DNA of 64,000 nucleotides from assembly GCF_000255655.1 (NCBI RefSeq), contig NZ_JH636436.1, positions 718,985 to 782,984 of the forward strand. Reading direction: 5' to 3'. The translations under genes were made by a program, and so were the position numbers. Positions 60,491 to 64,000 of this stretch are shown piece after piece (the stretch's first letter is position 1; every line of letters starts with the position of its first letter). Origin of the DNA: Schlesneria paludicola DSM 18645 (GTDB lineage: Bacteria > Planctomycetota > Planctomycetia > Planctomycetales > Planctomycetaceae). The notes beneath the pieces are model-generated. The model was given only the letters and a program-made list of their open reading frames with translations. It was not told the DNA's origin and did no database searches.

Positions 60491-61810
60491 GTGAACCTAA
60501 CTCGCTCGTACCGGGGTCTGGCCACGATCGTCGTCATGATCGGTTGTATTGTCCTGACATCGATCGGTACTGCCGATGAGAAAGGGATTGCCGATTTCCC
60601 CAAGCTGTCAGTCACACGCGATTGGCCATGGTGGCGTGGACCTTCGCGAAATGGCATCGCGGATTCCACCCCGGTACCGACAACGTTCAGCGAAACAGAA
60701 AACGTGATTTGGAAGGCTCCCGTCCCCGGACGCGGGCATGCGTCCCCCACCGTCGTCGGCGACTACGTCTTCCTCGCAACCGCCGACGAGAAGCAGAAGA
60801 TACATTCCGTCGTCGCATTCGATCGTGCGACCGGAAAACGATTGTGGGACACGCAAGTCAATCAGGGCGGATTTCCCGCGAAGAATCACGCCAAAAATAC
60901 GGAAGCCTCTTCGACCATTGCATCGGATGGTGACCGGATCTTTGCGACGTTTTATCACCACGATCATGTGGGAGCGGTGGCGCTCGATCTGAAAGGGGAA
61001 ATCCTCTGGAAGAAAGACGTTTGCAAGTTTCGTCCTCGGGCTTATGAATACGGGTACGCACCGTCACCGGTGATCTACCAGGACAAGGTGCTCATCTCGG
61101 CCGAGTACGACGGTGACAGCTTTATCACGGCACTGAATCGCGAGACCGGGGAACGTGAATGGCAATCACCGCGCCCCACGATGATTACCTTTTCGACGCC
61201 TGTAATTGCCCATGTCGGCGGCAAAGATCAGATGCTGATCAGCGGTGCACTCAAGGTCTCATCATACAGTCCAGCCGATGGTAATCCGTTCTGGACGGCC
61301 GACGGAACCACGTTTGCCACCTGTGGGACGATGGTCTGGGACGAAACGAAAAATATCGTGTTTGCCAGTGGCGGTTTTCCCAAGGCGGAAACCGTGGCCG
61401 TCAAGGCGGACGGCAGTGGAGAAGTGCTGTGGCATAACAATCAGAAGTGTTACGAACAATCGATGCTGGCATACGACGGTTACGTCTACGCGTTAACTGA
61501 CAATGGCGTGATGTTCTGCTGGCGCGGGACAGATGGCAAAGAGATGTGGAAAGAACGCCTGAAGGGGCCTGTCAGCGCCTCACCTGTTCTGGCAAATGGA
61601 AATATCTACTGGGCGAATGAACTGGGCACCGTTTATGTCTTCCGCGCCACGCCAGAGAGTTTCGAACTGATCACCGAAAATCATGTGGGAACCGATTCAT
61701 TCCCCAGTCCCGCGATTTGCGGCGGTCAGATCTTTCTGCGCGTGGGGAATGGGCATGGTGCTGCCCGCAAGGAAACACTGTTCTGCTTTGGTAATGCGAA
61801 GCCAAAGTAA
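60491..61810 (+). CDS. Exported PQQ-like beta-propeller protein
   Basis: 439 residues from a GTG at 60491 with AAGGA about six bases upstream. A signal peptide (LATIVVMIGCIVLTSIGTAD) precedes WPWWRGPSRNGIADSTPVP, the planctomycete-type propeller opening, then quinoprotein-like blades (YVFLATADEKQKIHSVVAFD, GEILWKKDVCKFRPRAYEYG, LITALNRETGEREW, GMFCWRGTDGKEMW). Residues that hold PQQ and calcium in true dehydrogenases are not evident, so it is probably a binding protein. It is followed on the other strand by DUF58 after 20 bases. Confidence 0.88.
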   Translation: MNLTRSYRGLATIVVMIGCIVLTSIGTADEKGIADFPKLSVTRDWPWWRGPSRNGIADSTPVPTTFSETENVIWKAPVPGRGHASPTVVGDYVFLATADEKQKIHSVVAFDRATGKRLWDTQVNQGGFPAKNHAKNTEASSTIASDGDRIFATFYHHDHVGAVALDLKGEILWKKDVCKFRPRAYEYGYAPSPVIYQDKVLISAEYDGDSFITALNRETGEREWQSPRPTMITFSTPVIAHVGGKDQMLISGALKVSSYSPADGNPFWTADGTTFATCGTMVWDETKNIVFASGGFPKAETVAVKADGSGEVLWHNNQKCYEQSMLAYDGYVYALTDNGVMFCWRGTDGKEMWKERLKGPVSASPVLANGNIYWANELGTVYVFRATPESFELITENHVGTDSFPSPAICGGQIFLRVGNGHGAARKETLFCFGNAKPK

Positions 61811-61830
61811 TGCTGAAGCCGTCGCGTTGA

Positions 61831-62736
61831 TCAGCGAACGCGGACTCGCAGCCGTTCATTGAGATACTCGACCAGGTCGTTCCCTAAGTTGCGGCTGGTT
61901 TCAAGTGGTACGCGTTCAATGGCATTACGACGGCAGATTTCATCCAGCTGTGCCTCATGCCTTCGGAAGGCCATCAGATAGCCTTCGCGAACATCCTCGG
62001 CCTGCGTGAGAAACTCGTCGGTTTCTTCCAGGCCCAGGAATTTCACCATGCCATTGAATTCAAACGACCGTTCGTGTGGATGCAGAATCTGGAACAGCAC
62101 GATTTCGTGTCGACTGTATTTCATTCCGTGCAGGGCCGTTTCCAATGCCCCGAGGTCGGTCAAGAAATCGCTGAAGATGATCACGATCTCACGCCGTCCC
62201 ATCCGTGCCGTCAGGTCCATCAGACACTCGGCCATTTTTGTTTTCTCAACAGGCGAGATCTGATCGAGGTGATTTATCATCCGATACAGTTGAGTCAGCG
62301 ATTTGCCGGGCGGAACAGAGTCTCGGACCTGATCATCAAACGTGGCGAGTGAAACCTTGTCATTGCGTCCAATAATCGAGTAACCCAATGTCATCGCCGC
62401 ATGAGCGGCGTACAGCAGTTTCTGTTGCGATTCGTCGCCGTAGCGCATCGACGCACTGATGTCGAGCAATAGATGGCAGACAAAGTTCGTCTCCATCTCG
62501 TACTGTTTGACCGAGAGTCGGTCGCGTTTGTAGTACAACCGCCAGTCAACGTGGCGAGGGTCGTCACCGGGAATGTAGTCACGATGCCCGGCAAACTCGA
62601 CCGCAAAGCCGCTCAGTGGAGATTTGTGCGACCCCGCCAGATTGCCGACGACCAGCCCGTGTGGTTCGATCGGTCGGTCTGCGACGCGTTTGAGATACTC
62701 TGGATTGAGATATCGCGAAAGAATGCTGGAAGACAT
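61831..62736 (-). CDS. DUF58 domain protein (VWA-like)
   Basis: 301 residues. DUF58 proteins have a von Willebrand A-like fold: HLLLDISASMRYGDESQQ is the DxSxS metal-binding motif, and GFAVEFAGHRDYIPGDDPR with VDWRLYYKRDRLSVKQYE is the family's first box. FSDFLTDLGALETALHGM follows. Its MoxR partner lies 91 bases upstream on the same strand. MoxR-DUF58 pairs are thought to act in metal insertion or stress chaperoning of other proteins. AAAGGA lies shortly before the ATG. No signal peptide or membrane helix. Confidence 0.93.
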   Translation of the reverse strand: MSSSILSRYLNPEYLKRVADRPIEPHGLVVGNLAGSHKSPLSGFAVEFAGHRDYIPGDDPRHVDWRLYYKRDRLSVKQYEMETNFVCHLLLDISASMRYGDESQQKLLYAAHAAMTLGYSIIGRNDKVSLATFDDQVRDSVPPGKSLTQLYRMINHLDQISPVEKTKMAECLMDLTARMGRREIVIIFSDFLTDLGALETALHGMKYSRHEIVLFQILHPHERSFEFNGMVKFLGLEETDEFLTQAEDVREGYLMAFRRHEAQLDEICRRNAIERVPLETSRNLGNDLVEYLNERLRVRVR

Positions 62737-62827
62737 CGGAGTCCTTTCGAATTGTCAAAGTCTTCCAATAGGGCACGAACCAAAGAACATCGCCGGACTG
62801 CGAATTCCAACCCCTGGTCGTTGTCCT

Positions 62828-63856
62828 TCAGTTGGGGCGGACAAATGGTTTGTCGATCGGAATTTGCTCCATCAGCATCGCGATGATTTTTTCACTGGTG
62901 ATCTCGGCCGCTTGAGCGGCATAGTTTGGTGCAATCCGATGGCGCAGGGCACCGGGTGTCACCGCTTGAACATCGCCGATCGTCGCGTGATATCGTCCAT
63001 GCAGGATCGCACGGGCTTTGGCACAGGTCACCAGTGTCAGCACACCGCGCGGGCCTGCTCCCCAGTTCACCCACTTGTTGACGAATTCGGGGGCTTCGGC
63101 CGTGCCGGGCCGCGAAGCGCGGACCAGCGCGTGAGCGTACCCTAAGACATGATCGCTGACTGGCACCCGCAGTACGAGTTGCTGAAACGAGAGGATTTCG
63201 TCCGCCGACAGGACGGCCTGGATTTGTCCCAATTTGCCCGAGGTGACTCGACGTGCCACTTCCCATTCATCCGCGGCAGAAGGGTAGCTCACGCGGATAT
63301 GCAGTAAAAATCGGTCGAGCTGTGCTTCAGGCAGGGGGTATGTGCCTTCTTGTTCCAAAGGGTTCTGCGTCGCAAGAACAAAAAACGGACTCGGAAGTGC
63401 ATGGATCGTGCCGCCGATTGAGACTTGGCGTTCCTGCATCGATTCGAGCATCGCGGCTTGGGTCTTCGGCGGGGTTCGATTGATCTCGTCCGCCAGAATC
63501 ATGTTGGCAAACAGCGGACCCGGCAGGAACCGGTACTCGCGATTGCGCGTTTCGAGATTCTCTTGGATGACATCCGTCCCCGTGACATCGCTCGGCATCA
63601 GATCGGGAGTGAACTGGATTCGTTTGAATGACAGGTGTAGTGCCTGTGCAAGCGAACTCACTAGCAGCGTCTTCGCCAGACCAGGGACGCCTTCCAGCAG
63701 GGCATGTCCGCGAGCGAGAATCGCGATGAGCACCTGTTCAATGACGTCTTGCTGGCCGACAATTGCCTTGCCAAGTTCATCACGCAACGACAGGTACATT
63801 TTCGCGCAGGTTGCGACCGCAGCCACATCGTCCACGGTCAGTTCATCAGTTGTCAT
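62828..63856 (-). CDS. MoxR-family AAA+ ATPase
   Basis: 342 residues from the ATG at 63856 (MTTDELTVDDVAAVATCAK). The AAA core shows Walker A LLEGVPGLAKTLLVSSLAQ, Walker B MILADEINRTPPKTQAAML, sensor region LATQNPLEQEGTYPLPEAQ and the arginine-finger-containing DRFLLHIRVSYPS. MoxR proteins use ATP to remodel partner proteins, usually together with a DUF58/VWA protein, which here is the next gene. A 36-base extension of the frame above the ATG is not family-like. A partly seen gene follows upstream at 63918. Confidence 0.94.
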   Translation of the reverse strand: MTTDELTVDDVAAVATCAKMYLSLRDELGKAIVGQQDVIEQVLIAILARGHALLEGVPGLAKTLLVSSLAQALHLSFKRIQFTPDLMPSDVTGTDVIQENLETRNREYRFLPGPLFANMILADEINRTPPKTQAAMLESMQERQVSIGGTIHALPSPFFVLATQNPLEQEGTYPLPEAQLDRFLLHIRVSYPSAADEWEVARRVTSGKLGQIQAVLSADEILSFQQLVLRVPVSDHVLGYAHALVRASRPGTAEAPEFVNKWVNWGAGPRGVLTLVTCAKARAILHGRYHATIGDVQAVTPGALRHRIAPNYAAQAAEITSEKIIAMLMEQIPIDKPFVRPN

Positions 63857-63917
63857 ATTGTCGGGGCACCAAATCGATCGAAATCGGGTCACATCACAGA
63901 ATGCACATTCATCATAG

Positions 63918-64000
63918 TTAATCCACGCTCTGAAAGTACTTCTTCAGCCGTTCTTCATATGTGCGAGGTCCTTTTTGGCCGATGCCAGCACGCAGGGAAT
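63918..64000 (-). CDS. Partial gene of unknown function, 3' end only
   Basis: Open frame reading into the window from the right edge and stopping with TAA at 63918-63920. The visible 26 residues are SLRAGIGQKGPRTYEERLKK followed by YFQSVD. It ends about 60 bases before the MoxR start and is on the same strand, so it may be the first gene of the MoxR-DUF58 unit. Too little remains for a family call. Confidence 0.5.
   Translation of the reverse strand, partial: SLRAGIGQKGPRTYEERLKKYFQSVD

Noticed and set aside
1-64000. CRISPR array, tRNA, rRNA, prophage or insertion sequence
   Set aside because: No regularly spaced short repeats, no tRNA-like cloverleaf recognised, no integrase, transposase or phage structural gene seen by reading.

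Overview
The window reads as chromosomal DNA from a planctomycete (Planctomycetales, Schlesneria/Planctomicrobium-like; genus inferred, not proven). The evidence is the company of families: an M56 peptidase with BlaI repressor, a DUF1501 Tat-exported protein followed by a WD40 protein, a Ser/Thr kinase with a WD40 tail overlapping its own ECF sigma factor, a Cys-type sulfatase, MoxR/DUF58, and NHL, PQQ-propeller and BNR-propeller secreted proteins. Genes are mostly single or in pairs with wide gaps. I found no rRNA, tRNA, CRISPR array, prophage or transposase.

Layout. 1-2.3 kb: blaI-M56 pair read leftwards from a strong promoter embedded in a palindromic operator. 2.5-8.4 kb: methyltransferase, lipoprotein esterase, membrane protein, a thioredoxin-like/sialidase fusion and an LRR-like membrane protein. 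9-19.6 kb: transketolase with an intrinsic terminator, a NUDIX gene enclosed by two copies of a short inverted-repeat element, two more hydrolases, a DHFR-family reductase with an (AC)12 tract upstream, a 54-residue zinc-ribbon gene, alcohol dehydrogenase, UspA, RpiB and an MBL-fold protein. 19.8-23.8 kb: ECF sigma and giant kinase. 24.4-30.6 kb: sulfatase, acetyltransferase and a fatty-acid oxidation pair (acyl-CoA ligase and FadJ-like protein). 31.4-35.2 kb: glycolate oxidase made of GlcF plus one GlcD-GlcE fusion. 35.5-42.5 kb: GH43-like enzyme, O-methyltransferase, channel-like protein, nucleotidyltransferase, secreted Gly/Tyr-rich protein, hydroxyacid dehydrogenase, APC permease. 42.7-47.9 kb: two signalling proteins, one a five-PAS hybrid kinase and the other with a damaged ATP lid. 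48.4-57.3 kb: lactate/glycolate-type permease, acetyltransferase, WD40/DUF1501 pair and three secreted proteins. 57.3-64 kb: pyrF, HAD phosphatase overlapping murD, PQQ propeller, and the DUF58-MoxR cluster running off the right edge.

The most distinctive non-genic signal is a superfamily of about 95-130 bp palindromic elements (four copies of type A, three of type B, plus one decayed junction), all sharing an arm that begins GGGGACAGGCAC or GGGGACTGGCTC. They sit in intergenic gaps between 2 and 19 kb and are absent from the rest of the window as far as I can see. Other points worth attention are the GlcD-GlcE fusion, a MurD with an altered substrate loop resembling the L-glutamate-adding variant, RpiB without its usual cysteine, the thioredoxin-sialidase fusion without redox cysteines, and a strong hairpin immediately before the fadJ ribosome site.
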